A stretch of 64,000 bases of DNA from Rhodobacter sp. (GCA_030066215.1 JASJCA010000034.1:1-64000); one strand, 5' to 3'; shown: positions 19,174-28,842, counted from the stretch's first letter. Program-made: numbers and translations. The notes: generated from the letters alone by a model not told the origin.

Positions 19174-20571
19174 ATGGCCGCCAAGTCCTTTGACATGATC
19201 GTAATCGGCGCCGGCCCCGGCGGATATGTCGCCGCCATCCGCGGTGCCCAGCTCGGCCTAAAGGTCGCCATTGTCGAGCGCGAGCACATGGGCGGCATCT
19301 GCCTCAACTGGGGCTGCATTCCGACCAAGGCGATGCTGCGGTCGTCAGAGGTGTTTCATTTGATGCACCGCGCCAAGGAATTCGGGCTCAGCGCGACGGG
19401 CATCGACTATGACCTCGACGCGGTGGTCAAACGCTCGCGCGCCGTGGCCAAGCAGCTCAATGGCGGCGTCGGCCACCTGATGAAGAAGAACAAGGTGGCC
19501 GTGGTGATGGGCGAGGCGACGCTGCCCGCCAAGGGCAGGGTCTCGGTCAAGACCGACAAGGGCGTCGGGGAGCTGACCGCGCCGGCCATCGTGCTGGCCA
19601 CCGGCGCCCGGGCGCGCGAACTGCCGGGGCTGGAGGCTGACGGCGATCTGGTCTGGACCTACAAGCACGCGCTGGTGCCGCCGCGGATGCCTTCGAGGCT
19701 CCTGGTCATCGGCTCGGGCGCCATCGGTATCGAATTCGCCAGCTTCTACAACACCTTGGGGGCCGAAACCACGGTGGTAGAGGTGCTGGACCGGATTCTG
19801 CCGGTGGAAGACGCCGAGATCTCGGCCTTCGCCAAGAAGAGCTTCGCCAAGCAGGGTATGACGATCATGGAAAAGGCCATGGTCAAGCAGCTTGATCGGG
19901 CCAAGGGCAAGGTGACGGCGCATATCGAGGTCGGCGGCAAGGTCGAGAAGCACGACTTCGACACGGTGATCTCGGCCGTGGGCATTGTCGGCAATACCGA
20001 GGGGCTGGGGCTCGAGGCGCTCGGCGTCAAGGTCGACCGGACCCATGTGGTGACCGACGCCTTCTGCCGCACCGGGGTCGAGGGGCTTTATGCCATCGGC
20101 GACCTCGCCGGCGCGCCTTGGCTGGCGCATAAGGCGAGCCACGAGGGCGTTATGGTGGCCGAGCTGATCGCCGGCCGCAACGACGTGCACCCCGTCAAGC
20201 CCGAGGCGATTGCGGGATGCACCTATTGCCATCCGCAGGTCGCCTCGGTCGGCTATTCCGAGGCCAAGGCCAAGGAGTTGGGCTACGACGTCAAGGTCGG
20301 CCGGTTCCCGTTCATCGGCAACGGCAAGGCCATCGCGCTCGGCGAGCCAGAGGGGCTGGTCAAGACCGTCTTCGACGCCAAAACCGGCGAGCTTTTGGGC
20401 GCGCATATGATCGGGGCCGAGGTGACCGAGCTGATCCAGGGCTACGTCGTCGGCCGGACGCTCGAGACCACCGAGGAGGACCTGATGAACACGGTCTTCC
20501 CGCATCCGACGTTGAGCGAGATGATGCACGAGAGCGTCTTGGACGCCTACGATCGCGTGGTTCATATCTAG
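19174..20571 (+). CDS. lpdA: dihydrolipoyl dehydrogenase (E3)
   Basis: 465-residue FAD disulfide oxidoreductase that reoxidises lipoamide in 2-oxoacid dehydrogenase complexes with NAD+. The N-terminal FAD motif is GAGPGGYVAAIRGAQLG. The redox disulfide is GGICLNWGCIPTK; the NAD motif is GSGAIGIEFASF; the dimerisation end contains the catalytic HPTLSE His-Pro-x-x-x-Glu. GGAGGAG lies 8 bases upstream of ATG. Inverted repeat TAGTT-N8-AACTA (19126-19143) lies in the promoter region. No E1/E2 genes are in the window. Confidence 0.96.
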   Translation: MAAKSFDMIVIGAGPGGYVAAIRGAQLGLKVAIVEREHMGGICLNWGCIPTKAMLRSSEVFHLMHRAKEFGLSATGIDYDLDAVVKRSRAVAKQLNGGVGHLMKKNKVAVVMGEATLPAKGRVSVKTDKGVGELTAPAIVLATGARARELPGLEADGDLVWTYKHALVPPRMPSRLLVIGSGAIGIEFASFYNTLGAETTVVEVLDRILPVEDAEISAFAKKSFAKQGMTIMEKAMVKQLDRAKGKVTAHIEVGGKVEKHDFDTVISAVGIVGNTEGLGLEALGVKVDRTHVVTDAFCRTGVEGLYAIGDLAGAPWLAHKASHEGVMVAELIAGRNDVHPVKPEAIAGCTYCHPQVASVGYSEAKAKELGYDVKVGRFPFIGNGKAIALGEPEGLVKTVFDAKTGELLGAHMIGAEVTELIQGYVVGRTLETTEEDLMNTVFPHPTLSEMMHESVLDAYDRVVHI

Positions 20572-20928
20572 GACGCGCCCCGTGGAATAGAGCGGGTCTT
20601 CACAGAAGGCCTGAGGACTCCCGCACTCGCGGATATCCAGCGCCGATCGTCGAGCGTCCTGGACGTTCAATCGAGTGGCTCCGCCACGCCGTTGTCCGGC
20701 CCGTACTCGCCTCCGGTTCCGTGCGGGCGGGAAGAATGAGGTTCGGCGCGTCGATTGCAGCGGTGCGCTGGTTGTGAGCTTAAGCGGGAATCCTGAGAAG
20801 CGGTTGAAAGGCAATCTGCCTACAAACGCACTCTATCCTTCATTTCGCGGATTGGCGACGTATTGGCGGACTTCTGCCGCGCCGGCGGCGCCCTTGACCC
20901 AGTGCCGACTGGCGGCGAGAGGTGGGCG
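20572..20928. other. non-coding gap between lpdA and MFS gene
   Basis: 357 bases with no convincing gene. It holds only a small GTGGC-TCC-GCCAC hairpin (about 20674-20686), and I see no clear promoter or recognised RNA. Confidence 0.5.
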
Positions 20929-22092
20929 ATGGATGTGCGAACGGATTGGCGGTTGGTGTGGCTGCTTTGGGCCGCGGGCCTCGGGGCTGCGGGGCAGTAC
21001 GGCAAGATCTCGGTGATCTTCGAGCGACTGCCCGAGGTCTATCCGGACGCCGGCGCGGCGTTGGGCTTCGCGGTTTCTCTGGTGGGGTTTCTCGGCATTC
21101 TGTTGGGCGTGGTCGCCGGCGTCCTGGTGGCACGTTTGGGATATCGGCGGGCGCTGATCTGGGCGTTGGCGCTCGGCGCGGCGATGTCGGTGCTTCAGGC
21201 GCCGTTCCTGCCGCTGCCATGGTTTCTGGCAAGCCGAGTGGTCGAAGGTGCGGCGCATTTGGCGGTGGTGGTGGCGGCACCGACCTTGATCGCGCAGGTG
21301 ACCTCGGCCAAGGACCGTGGCGTCGCACTGACCTTGTGGGGGACGTTCTTCGGCGTGGCGTTCGCGGTGCTGGCTTGGGCCGGCGTGCCGTTTGCGCGGA
21401 GTTTCGGTCTTGGGGCCCTGATGCTTGCGCATGGGGTCTACATGGCGGCCATGGCATGCGCGCTGTGGTGGTTGCTGCCTAAAGAGCGTGATGCGCCGGC
21501 GGGCGTGGTGTCGTTAGGCGAGCTGGTGCGCGCGCACGGGCGGATCTACCGCTCGGCACGGATTGGTGCGCCGGCCTTGGGGTGGCTCTTTTACACGGCC
21601 TGTTTCGTCAGCGTGCTCACGGTATTTCCCCCTTTCGTGGCGGCGGAATGGCGCGCGATCGTCGCGGGGGCGATGCCGCTGATGTCGATCCTGTCGTCGC
21701 TGACCCTTGGGGTCTTGCTGTTGCGGTATATCGAGGCCGTCTCAGTGGTGATGATCGGGTTCGGGGTCTGCGCCGGTTTCTCGGTGATTTTGTGGGCAAT
21801 GCCGGGCCAACCGGCGCTGGCGCTCGGGTTAGGCGCGGGTCTCGGGCTGGTGCAGGGGGCCAGTTTCGCAGCCGTGGCGCAGTTGAACGAGCGGGCCGAG
21901 GATCGGGCGCTGGCCAATGGCGGGCTCGCGCAGATGGGCAATCTGGGCAATACCAGCGGGACGCCGATCATGGTCGCGGTGATCGGCGGCGCCGGGTATG
22001 GCGGGCTGATGTGGGCGCTTGCGGCGCTGTTCCTGGCCGGGGCGGCGGTGCATCTGCGGCTGCGCGCGCGGCGGCGGATGGGCTGGCCGTAA
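20929..22092 (+). CDS. MFS transporter
   Basis: 387-residue major facilitator with about 12 hydrophobic helices, of the CynX/NNP-like small type by overall look. Motif A position reads ARLGYRRAL. It carries a GQYGKISVIFE region after TM1 and a long cytoplasmic mid-loop (KERDAPAGVVSLGELVRAHGRIYRS). ATG at 20929 follows GAGAGGTG; the upstream in-frame stretch is not hydrophobic. The substrate is unknown. Confidence 0.83.
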   Translation: MDVRTDWRLVWLLWAAGLGAAGQYGKISVIFERLPEVYPDAGAALGFAVSLVGFLGILLGVVAGVLVARLGYRRALIWALALGAAMSVLQAPFLPLPWFLASRVVEGAAHLAVVVAAPTLIAQVTSAKDRGVALTLWGTFFGVAFAVLAWAGVPFARSFGLGALMLAHGVYMAAMACALWWLLPKERDAPAGVVSLGELVRAHGRIYRSARIGAPALGWLFYTACFVSVLTVFPPFVAAEWRAIVAGAMPLMSILSSLTLGVLLLRYIEAVSVVMIGFGVCAGFSVILWAMPGQPALALGLGAGLGLVQGASFAAVAQLNERAEDRALANGGLAQMGNLGNTSGTPIMVAVIGGAGYGGLMWALAALFLAGAAVHLRLRARRRMGWP

Positions 22093-22123
22093 GGTTGCGA
22101 CTTCAGAGTACGGCGACGTGAGA

Positions 22124-23071
22124 TCAGCGCTGGCTAACGCGACGGGCAACGCGGTCGATGGCGGCGATGACTTCCCCAGGATGCGTGTGATGCGGCATGT
22201 GACCGCCGCGAGGGATCAAGCGTAGCCGGGCGTTCGGCAGACGGCGGGTCAACGGCGTGGCGTGGATCTCGGGCGAAACGATGCGGTCGGCAGTCCCATG
22301 GACGATCTCAACCGGCAGCCGGAGATCCCGGTAATCCCGGGACATTTCCATCAGGCTGTCGCGCAGGGCGGCAATCTGGCGGGCGTTGTTGCGGATCGTG
22401 TCGCGCCGCAGAGCAAGCCCCACGCCAACAAAATCTGCGTAGCCTGCCGGCGGACGCTGCGGCGAAAACACCAGGCGCAAGGGGCCGGTGGCGTCCGCCT
22501 CGTCCGCAAGGGCGGCGATCAGCGGAGCGAGGGTTGCGCGGGTGCGGGCGGTGCCGATCACAGCGGATTGGCTGGTCAACTCCTTCGGCCAGGGCAACGT
22601 CGTGCCGGAGACGGTGACGAGCCCGGCGGTCGCATCGGGCGCCTCCAGCCCCCAAGCGAGGGCAACGGCGGCGCCATAGGATTGACCGAGCACGATCGGG
22701 TTGGTCACGCCGAGCTGCGAGGCGGCGGCGCGGAGGGCGCGGGCCTGGGCACGAGGGCTGTCGCCGCCTGGGATCGGGTCAGAATAGCCTAACCCGGGGC
22801 GGTCAAAGACGATGACTCGATAGCGGGACTTGACCCGATCGACGAAACCAAATGTGAAGTCGCGAACATTGCCGCTGGCACCGTGAATCAGCACCAGGTC
22901 GGGTCCTTGGCCGGTGACGACGGCGTGGACCCGACGGCCTGCGACCTCGACGAATTGGCCTTGCGGGGGGTAGGCCGCTTCGGCGGCACGCTCTCGGTCG
23001 TCGAGGGCAGGCCCGCAAGCGGCGAGGGAGAGGGCTGCAAATAGAAGAGAGACGACAAGAGCGTTGCGCAT
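22124..23071 (-). CDS. alpha/beta hydrolase lipoprotein
   Basis: 315-residue alpha/beta-hydrolase with a lipoprotein signal peptide ending in the lipobox LAAC, so probably membrane-anchored on the periplasmic side. The nucleophile elbow is GQSYGAA, the oxyanion region HGASGN, an acid lies in HGTADRIV, and the catalytic His is in GGHMPHHTH. ATG at 23071 begins MRNALVVSLLFAAL, a clean signal peptide; a start 13 codons earlier would bury it. It is a close paralogue of the next gene upstream (23324-24286). The substrate is unknown. Confidence 0.88.
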   Translation of the reverse strand: MRNALVVSLLFAALSLAACGPALDDRERAAEAAYPPQGQFVEVAGRRVHAVVTGQGPDLVLIHGASGNVRDFTFGFVDRVKSRYRVIVFDRPGLGYSDPIPGGDSPRAQARALRAAASQLGVTNPIVLGQSYGAAVALAWGLEAPDATAGLVTVSGTTLPWPKELTSQSAVIGTARTRATLAPLIAALADEADATGPLRLVFSPQRPPAGYADFVGVGLALRRDTIRNNARQIAALRDSLMEMSRDYRDLRLPVEIVHGTADRIVSPEIHATPLTRRLPNARLRLIPRGGHMPHHTHPGEVIAAIDRVARRVSQR

Positions 23072-23323
23072 GCGGCAGAAATAGGGCGGGGCGGCCCTGT
23101 GTCCTGTCATGTTTCAGCGCGCCGGCTGTTGTCGCGCGTTGGATGCGTGCTGTCGATAACGGCTGGGAACAGACATTGGTGAAGCACCCTGAGTACGGAA
23201 CTCAAAATGCGGGAAACCACGGCTCCACCAATCTCCTGTCCTTCGTGCTCAGACTCCGGTTCGCGTTCTCCGGCCCGCCCTCGGGCCCTTGTCGGAACAC
23301 CAATTTGTGCTCCGACGACGGCG

Positions 23324-24286
23324 CTACCGCATCGCGAGCCCGGCCCGCTCGGCTGCGCGATCTATAGCCGAAACCACCTCGTCGGCGTGGGTATGGTGGA
23401 TCATATGGCCGCCCCCCTCGATCACAGTCAGTCGGGCCGCATCGGTATCCTGGATCATTCGCTCGGCATGGATCTTGATCGAAACGGTGGTGTCGGCGTC
23501 GCCATGCACGATCTCAAGCGGCACCGGGAAGCCGGGATAGCGGGGGGCAAGCGCCGTGATTTCACGCTTCAACACCGCCCGGTGCTGGGCGTTGGCACGC
23601 AAAGGCTCTCGCCGCAGCGTCAAGGGTGCTCCGAAATGTTCGGCATAGCCGGTCGGCATGGATTGCGGTGCAAAGACCTCGGCGACCGCCTCGCGGACCC
23701 GGCCACGGCCGATGAAAGCGGTGATCAGGGGGACCGCCAGCGCGGCGCCAACAGCATTCGAGTTCACTTGGTAGAGCCGCGGAAGCGGACCCGACCAGGG
23801 ATGCGAGGGGCCGGCGATATTGACGACGGCTGCTACGTGGTCGGGCGCATCAAGCGCCCAGGCCATCGCGACCGCCGCGCCGTAGGAATGGCCTAGGACG
23901 ATCGGCTTGTCGGCGCCGAGCGCTTGGGCAGCGGCGCGCAGCACGGCGGCCTGCTCGTGAATGCCCTCGGCGCCTTGCGGTAATCGGTCGGAATAGCCAA
24001 GGCCCGGGCGGTCGAAGACAATGACGCGGTAGCGGTCGGCCAACCGGTCGACAAGACTGTGCGTGAAGTCGCGGGTGTTGCCGCTGGAGCCGTGGATCAG
24101 CACCAGATCGGGGCCGTTGCCCTTGACGACGGCATGAACGTCACGGCCTTGGACTTCCAGGATCCGGCCCTCCGGCGGGTAGGCGGCCTCGGCCGCTCGT
24201 TCGCGCGCCGTCGCCCGCCACTGCACAGCCAGCGCTGCGAGGATCAACAGTGCAAGAAGGCTAGCGGCCAATTTGGTCCAGATCAT
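23324..24286 (-). CDS. alpha/beta hydrolase, paralogue of adjacent gene
   Basis: 320 residues. An N-terminal membrane helix (about 4-23) replaces the lipobox of its paralogue; a shared [11 protein letters not shown] linker leads to the hydrolase domain with HGSSGN, nucleophile in GHSYGAA, Asp in HGDADTTV and His in GGHMIHHTH. The start at 24286 lies inside the 3' end of metA (26-base overlap), suggesting coupling. Sequence similarity along the whole length shows a tandem duplication with diverged anchoring. Function unknown. Confidence 0.88.
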   Translation of the reverse strand: MIWTKLAASLLALLILAALAVQWRATARERAAEAAYPPEGRILEVQGRDVHAVVKGNGPDLVLIHGSSGNTRDFTHSLVDRLADRYRVIVFDRPGLGYSDRLPQGAEGIHEQAAVLRAAAQALGADKPIVLGHSYGAAVAMAWALDAPDHVAAVVNIAGPSHPWSGPLPRLYQVNSNAVGAALAVPLITAFIGRGRVREAVAEVFAPQSMPTGYAEHFGAPLTLRREPLRANAQHRAVLKREITALAPRYPGFPVPLEIVHGDADTTVSIKIHAERMIQDTDAARLTVIEGGGHMIHHTHADEVVSAIDRAAERAGLAMR

Positions 24287-25178
24287 AGGGTGTCGACTGG
24301 TAAATCTCGTTGATCCAGTTGCCATATAGAAGGTGGCCGTGGCTGCGCCAGCGGTTCTGCGGCGTCAGTGATGGATCGTCTCCGGGATAATAATTGGTGG
24401 GCACGTTGATCGGTGTGCCGTTGGCGATGTCGCGGTCGTATTCGCCTTTCAGCGTATCGCTGTCGTATTCGAAGTGGTTGAAGATATAGAGCGCCCGATG
24501 CGCGGGGTCCTCGACCAGGCATGGGCCGACCTCCTCCGAACCCAGTAGGGTGGACAGGTCCGGCACGGCGTCGATCTCGTCTTGGCGCACTTCGGTCCAT
24601 CGGCTGACGGGAATCACGCAATCGTCGGAAAATCCGCGCAGGTAGGGCGAGGCTGGCGACATGTTTTGGTGCCGGAAACACCCGAAGGCCTTGTGCGGCA
24701 GCATGTGTTTTTCGATCCCGTAGAGGTGCCACATCATCGCCATGCCGCCCCAACAGACGCCGAAGGTGGACTGCACATTGGTCCGGGTCCAGTCGATGAC
24801 CTCTGTGAGTTCGTCCCAATAGGTGACTTCCTCGAAGGGCAGGTGCTCGATCGGCGCACCCGTAATGATCAGGCCATCGAATTTCTCGTCTCGGACATCT
24901 GCAAAGGGGCGGTAGAACGCCTCCATATGCTCCGGGGCAACGTTCTTCGATTGATGCTCGGTCATCCGGATCAGCTGCAGGTCGATCTGCAGCGGCGTCG
25001 CACCGATCAACCGCGCGAACTGGTTCTCGGTCTGGATCTTCTTCGGCATCAGGTTCAGGAGCCCGATGCGCAACGGGCGGATGTCTTGCCGTTTCGCCTG
25101 ATCGTCTGACATCACCATCACGCCTTCGCGCCGAAGCACGTCATAGGCGGGCAGGTCGGAGGGCAAGGTGATCGGCAT
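24261..25178 (-). CDS. metA: homoserine O-acetyltransferase, MetA family
   Basis: 305-residue MetA-type acyltransferase that activates homoserine for methionine synthesis. The triad is at canonical positions: C142 (FGVCWGG), H235 and E237 (NHFEYD). Residue 111 is Glu (GAPIEHL); work on the family showed that Glu111 gives acetyl-CoA and Gly111 gives succinyl-CoA specificity, so O-acetylhomoserine is the predicted product. ATG at 25178 begins [11 protein letters not shown]; the upstream frame is not homologous. A small hairpin CCGCC-N7-GGCGG lies about 22 bases before the start. Its 3' end overlaps the downstream hydrolase. Confidence 0.95.
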   Translation of the reverse strand: MPITLPSDLPAYDVLRREGVMVMSDDQAKRQDIRPLRIGLLNLMPKKIQTENQFARLIGATPLQIDLQLIRMTEHQSKNVAPEHMEAFYRPFADVRDEKFDGLIITGAPIEHLPFEEVTYWDELTEVIDWTRTNVQSTFGVCWGGMAMMWHLYGIEKHMLPHKAFGCFRHQNMSPASPYLRGFSDDCVIPVSRWTEVRQDEIDAVPDLSTLLGSEEVGPCLVEDPAHRALYIFNHFEYDSDTLKGEYDRDIANGTPINVPTNYYPGDDPSLTPQNRWRSHGHLLYGNWINEIYQSTPYDLDQIGR

Positions 25179-25666
25179 CGTGACGGTTCTGATCGCGGAC
25201 CGCCTATTTAGGGCGGAAATGGCGCCAGCGCCAGACGGGTTTTCACACCTCTCATGGCCAGTCGTTCTGGATTTGCGCTGGCCGCCCAACATGAGGGCCC
25301 ACCACAGACCCTAATACACCTATGAGGGTGTAGTTATGAGAAGCACATGCTTTGAGCGAAATCGTTCGAAATGCCGTGCCCAACTCATTGCATTTTTCAC
25401 GGAGAAATCACGCCACGTTCGCACAGACTACGGTAATCTAGCCTTTGTCCGGCGGGGCGTCATGGAGCGAAGCGACGTGGGGTTGCGCCACAGAAACAGA
25501 GATACAGGGGGAACATCCGGCAGGGGTTAACATTACACCATGGTGGTGAGTGGCACCATTTTTCCACCCCAGCACCGGTTATTGTGCGGTGCGCGTCCGT
25601 TCTCCCTGTCCCATGCACCGGACCCTGGATCGCGAAGTCGGGGGCCGGTGCGTGGGGCCTATTCCG
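25179..25666. other. 488-bp gap upstream of metA
   Basis: No convincing gene. It contains TACACC-N6-GGTGTA (25315-25332), a hairpin ATGGTG...CACCAT followed by TTTT on the plus strand (25540-25563), and the metA leader. Base composition is less GC-rich than its surroundings. I could not match a SAM-II riboswitch in the metA leader. Confidence 0.45.
25540..25563 (+). terminator. hairpin plus T-run in metA upstream region
   Basis: ATGGTG at 25540-25545 pairs with CACCAT at 25554-25559 and is followed by TTTT. No plus-strand gene ends here, so it may belong to an unseen transcript or be chance. Confidence 0.3.
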
Positions 25667-26527
25667 TTACTTGCGGTCGAGAGCGACGGCGACAAGACGG
25701 TCGAAACCCTCGGCCGAGTCCAGGTCGGCAATTTCTTCGGCACTGACGGTCACCCCCCAGTAGTCTGCCATCGCCCGATAGCGCGGCTGCCTGTGGGCCA
25801 GCGCGCGGGCATAGGTCCAGCGCACGAAGGCATCCGGGTCGACCTCTGCCTCCGGACAGCCAGTGTCCGACCGGTATTCGGCCCAGGCCGCGTTGAGAAA
25901 CTCGGGCTGGTAATACATCGGCTTCGGCGCGGCGTCGAACCGGCGCACCAGCTCCGCGCTATGCGCCTCGGTGCCCTCGATCCAGACCAGCAGGACCGCC
26001 TGGCTCAGCGCCGTCAGAACCGGGTCGGCGCTGTCCCAAGGATCTACGACCTCGCAGATCGAGCCGCCTGAGTCGCAGATGAAATTGGCATAACCGTAGA
26101 TACCGCGGGCGCGCTCGATGAAATGCGCCGTGTCGAGCAGTGCTGCGACCTCGGCCTGGCGGTGCTGCTCCTGCCGCGCCATGTAGTCGGCGAAGGCCAG
26201 CCCGCCCTTCTTCGGATCGCCCGGCTTGCCGAGATATGTCGAAAGCGGCGCCAAGTTATGAAAGCTGATGTTCGACCCGATATAGATCGAATCGGTCATC
26301 AACAGATCGCGTAGAAACGGCACCTGCATCGCCTGGCGCTTGAAGTTATCGACGATGTGCTCGCCCATGTACCGGGTGCCGATGCGGTAATCGATCGAGT
26401 AATGGTACCAGCCGCCGCCGGCGCGCAACATGGTCGAGACATGGGTCTTGCCGAGCCCCGACATCCCGAACAGCAGCACGCGCTTGCGCTCTGCCGAAAG
26501 CCAGTCCTTCGCGGTGCCGTAGATCAT
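25667..26527 (-). CDS. P-loop nucleoside-triphosphatase of unknown role
   Basis: 286 residues. A Walker A motif GMSGLGKTH lies near residues 20-28 and a DYRIGTRY segment follows. The remainder is helical, with a hydrophobic VLLVWIEGT strand that could carry Walker B/kinase-like residues. It resembles small kinase-type P-loop proteins rather than AAA+ proteins (no arginine-finger block seen). ATG at 26527 gives a compact protein; the upstream frame crosses the intergenic repeat. No assignable partner: its neighbour downstream is the metA leader. Confidence 0.75.
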   Translation of the reverse strand: MIYGTAKDWLSAERKRVLLFGMSGLGKTHVSTMLRAGGGWYHYSIDYRIGTRYMGEHIVDNFKRQAMQVPFLRDLLMTDSIYIGSNISFHNLAPLSTYLGKPGDPKKGGLAFADYMARQEQHRQAEVAALLDTAHFIERARGIYGYANFICDSGGSICEVVDPWDSADPVLTALSQAVLLVWIEGTEAHSAELVRRFDAAPKPMYYQPEFLNAAWAEYRSDTGCPEAEVDPDAFVRWTYARALAHRQPRYRAMADYWGVTVSAEEIADLDSAEGFDRLVAVALDRK

Positions 26528-26578
26528 CGCGCCAACCCCATGGTCCCACCTAACCGAAAGCCCCCGACGAACGCCAGC

Positions 26579-26680
26579 ATCCTTCTTCTCGTCGCAAATA
26601 CTCCGGGGGTTTGGGGGTGGAACCCCCAAGCGCGGCGACGCCGAAGGCGGCGCAACCAAACGGCGCGCCGTCAGGCGCTC
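26579..26680 (+). repeat. dispersed GC-rich palindromic intergenic element, copy 2
   Basis: Starts CCTTCTTCTCGTCGCAAATA, followed by the hairpin CCGGGGGTTTGGGGGTGGAACCCCC-like core, and ends GGCGCGCCGTCAGGCGC. It resembles 62665-62770 directly and 6098-6232 in reverse. Its right end includes the last codons and stop of the EamA gene at 26671. Confidence 0.6.
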
Positions 26681-27588
26681 ATTTTTGGGAACAGCCGCCG
26701 GACCAGCCGCCCGTCGAGGATGACAAGCCCCGCGGCCAGCAAAACGAAGCCCAGATAGGCCTGCGGCAGCAGCGCCTCGCCGCGGACCAGGGCGCCCAGC
26801 ACGATGGCGACCGGCGGGATCAAAAGGGTGCAGAGCATCAGGTTGCCGCTGCCCGCACTCGCCAGCACTCGGTAGTAGAGCAGATAGGCGAAGGCGGTTG
26901 CGGCGACGGCGTAATAGGCGATGGCGATGGCGGTATCGGCCTGCAGGGCAAAGCTCGGCACGCCCTCGAGCCACAGCGCTGCGGGCAGCATCACCAGGCT
27001 CGATCCCGTCAGCATGCCCGCCGCGGCGATCTGCGGCGGCAGGCCCGCCAGCGTCGCCCGGCCCCAGGCGCTGGCCAACGCATAGGACAGCGCCCCGGCC
27101 AGAACCGCCAGTTGCGCCAGAGACCGCAGATCGAAGCTTATGAGGTTGCCGAGCCCGATCGCCACCGCCACGCCCAGAAACCCAAGCCCCACGCCGATGC
27201 CCCGGCGCAAGCTCAACCGCTCATCATGGAACAGCAGCGCCGCCACCAGCACGCCGAAGATCGCCGTCGCCGCGTTCAGGATCGCGGTCAGGCCGGTCTC
27301 GATGTGAAGCTGCCCCCAGGCCATCAGCGAAAACGGCAGCACGTTGTTCAAGACCCCCATCGCCAGGAACGCGCCCCAGACCTTCGGGTCGCGGGGCAGC
27401 GGCAGACGGCGCAGCAGCACCACGACCCAAAGCACCAGCGCCGCCCAGACCACCCGATGCGCCACCGAGGTGACGAACCCGATCTCGTCCAGCGCCACCC
27501 GGATCGACAAAAACGACCCGCCCCAGATCGCCGACAGCAGCATCAACTCGGCCCAGGCCCGGCCCGAAAGTGTCTTTTGTGCGCTCAT
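26671..27588 (-). CDS. EamA/DMT-family permease (10 TM)
   Basis: 305-residue drug/metabolite transporter with two EamA repeats of five helices each (about 10-140 and 150-295). Typical features are SAIWGGSFLSIRVAL at TM1 and a HDERLSLRRGIGV loop ending repeat one; GEALLPQAYLGFVLLAAGLVIL closes repeat two. The substrate is unknown; family members export amino acids or metabolites. The stop lies inside an intergenic repeat copy. Confidence 0.88.
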   Translation of the reverse strand: MSAQKTLSGRAWAELMLLSAIWGGSFLSIRVALDEIGFVTSVAHRVVWAALVLWVVVLLRRLPLPRDPKVWGAFLAMGVLNNVLPFSLMAWGQLHIETGLTAILNAATAIFGVLVAALLFHDERLSLRRGIGVGLGFLGVAVAIGLGNLISFDLRSLAQLAVLAGALSYALASAWGRATLAGLPPQIAAAGMLTGSSLVMLPAALWLEGVPSFALQADTAIAIAYYAVAATAFAYLLYYRVLASAGSGNLMLCTLLIPPVAIVLGALVRGEALLPQAYLGFVLLAAGLVILDGRLVRRLFPKMSA

Positions 27589-27640
27589 GAGTTTGCTCTA
27601 CCCGGCCCCACGCAGCCCCGCGACCCGGTTCCTGCGGCAA

Positions 27641-27669
27641 ACGAAAACCCCGCCGGAATGGCGGGGTTT
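27641..27669 (-). terminator. rho-independent terminator of the FadL-type gene
   Basis: AAACCCCGCC (27645-27654) pairs perfectly with GGCGGGGTTT (27660-27669) around a GGAAT loop. On the minus strand the stem is followed by TTTTCGTTT. It sits 24 bases after the stop of the gene at 27694. Confidence 0.88.
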
Positions 27670-27693
27670 CCAGGCGTCACAGGGGTCGCGGGA

Positions 27694-28842
27694 TCAGAAA
27701 AAGATGCCGATCTTGAAGCCGGCGCTGATCGCGGTGTTGTCGGTGAATGTCGCCCGCGCGGTGTCCGGCGTGCCGGTTTCGGGCCGCGCATCGCCCAGCC
27801 AGGTATGGCGGATACCGCCCGAGACGACGACGTTCTCGTCCTTGTACCGCACGCCGATCCCGACCGAGAAGTTGCCGTTCGTGGGCGCCAGCGGCGACAC
27901 CAGGTCGTCGGACCCTTCGGGCTCGTAGCCCAGCACGCCCGAGACCGACCAGTTCTCGTTGATCGCGCGGCCGATGCCCAGCGAATAGCTGAAGGTGTCC
28001 TCCAGATCACTGATGCTGTCCTGGTTCAGCAGGCCATCGACCGCCAGGTCGAAGCCCCGCGGCGAGATGATCAGGTCCGACCACATCGCGTACCGCACCG
28101 AGCCGAACAGAAGCGTCTTCTCGTTCAGACCGGTCTGAAAGTCGAGGTTGATCGACGCCGGCGACTTGATCTCGGTGTTGGGCGAGGGCCCGAAGACCGG
28201 AATGCCGCCCAGGGTCTCGACGGTCGGCGTGCTGTGGGTGATCTCGGAATTGTAGGTCAGCGCCACGCGCGCGGCGTATTGCGGCAATTCGAAGGCGCCG
28301 CCGACGACGAAGCCCATCGCGCTGTTGCTGCCGAGCGCGACGTTATAGCCGTTCAGCGGGCCGTAGCTCAGGCCCGACAGCCCGATATTGCCGTCGATCG
28401 TCTGGTGCCGCACGCCGCCATGTACGCTGAACTTGTCCGAGAACTTGTAGCGCCCGATCGCGGTCAGCGATACCGCGTCGGCGATCGCCGTGGTGCCGCC
28501 CAGTTCGGTGGCGCCCGGCGCCCCAGGATAGGTCACGTCGGATCCGAAGGGCTGGTCCCAGATCAGCGCCAGCGAGAAATTGTCGGTGAAGTCGTATTTG
28601 AACCCGGCGCCGGAATTCACGAAGCCGCCGGCGACGTTGCCGTAGGGCGTGCCCGGCGGCACTGGCCCGATGCCGACACCGGTGCCAGTCACGTCGGCCC
28701 GGGTCGTCGAGAACGACAATTCGGCGTAGTTGCCCTGTTCGAAGATGATGCCGATCGGCTGCCCCGACCGGTCCAGTCCCCCCGCAGTAGCCCCGCTTGC
28801 CGCCAGCGCGCCGGCCGCCGCCGTGATCAAAAACCGCTTCAT
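27694..28842 (-). CDS. OmpP1/FadL/TodX-type outer-membrane porin
   Basis: 382-residue outer-membrane beta-barrel. A signal peptide (MKRFLITAAAGALAASGATA) is followed by alternating amphipathic strands, and it ends in the aromatic signature GIFF typical of BAM substrates. Features of the FadL group are the NSGAGFKYDF and NFSLALIWDQPFGSDVTY segments. It likely imports hydrophobic compounds such as fatty acids. Promoter-like TTGACC (-35, 28903-28908) and GATAGG (-10) lie upstream with a palindrome beside them. A strong terminator follows. Confidence 0.87.
   Translation of the reverse strand: MKRFLITAAAGALAASGATAGGLDRSGQPIGIIFEQGNYAELSFSTTRADVTGTGVGIGPVPPGTPYGNVAGGFVNSGAGFKYDFTDNFSLALIWDQPFGSDVTYPGAPGATELGGTTAIADAVSLTAIGRYKFSDKFSVHGGVRHQTIDGNIGLSGLSYGPLNGYNVALGSNSAMGFVVGGAFELPQYAARVALTYNSEITHSTPTVETLGGIPVFGPSPNTEIKSPASINLDFQTGLNEKTLLFGSVRYAMWSDLIISPRGFDLAVDGLLNQDSISDLEDTFSYSLGIGRAINENWSVSGVLGYEPEGSDDLVSPLAPTNGNFSVGIGVRYKDENVVVSGGIRHTWLGDARPETGTPDTARATFTDNTAISAGFKIGIFF

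Noticed and set aside
25179-25330. SAM-II riboswitch in the metA leader
   Set aside because: Alphaproteobacterial metA leaders often carry SAM-II, but I could not find its conserved pseudoknot sequence; only a short CCGCC hairpin is present.
25336-25530. Short plus-strand frame of 64 aa upstream of metA
   Set aside because: No ribosome site, Arg-rich composition and no similarity to known folds; more likely chance.
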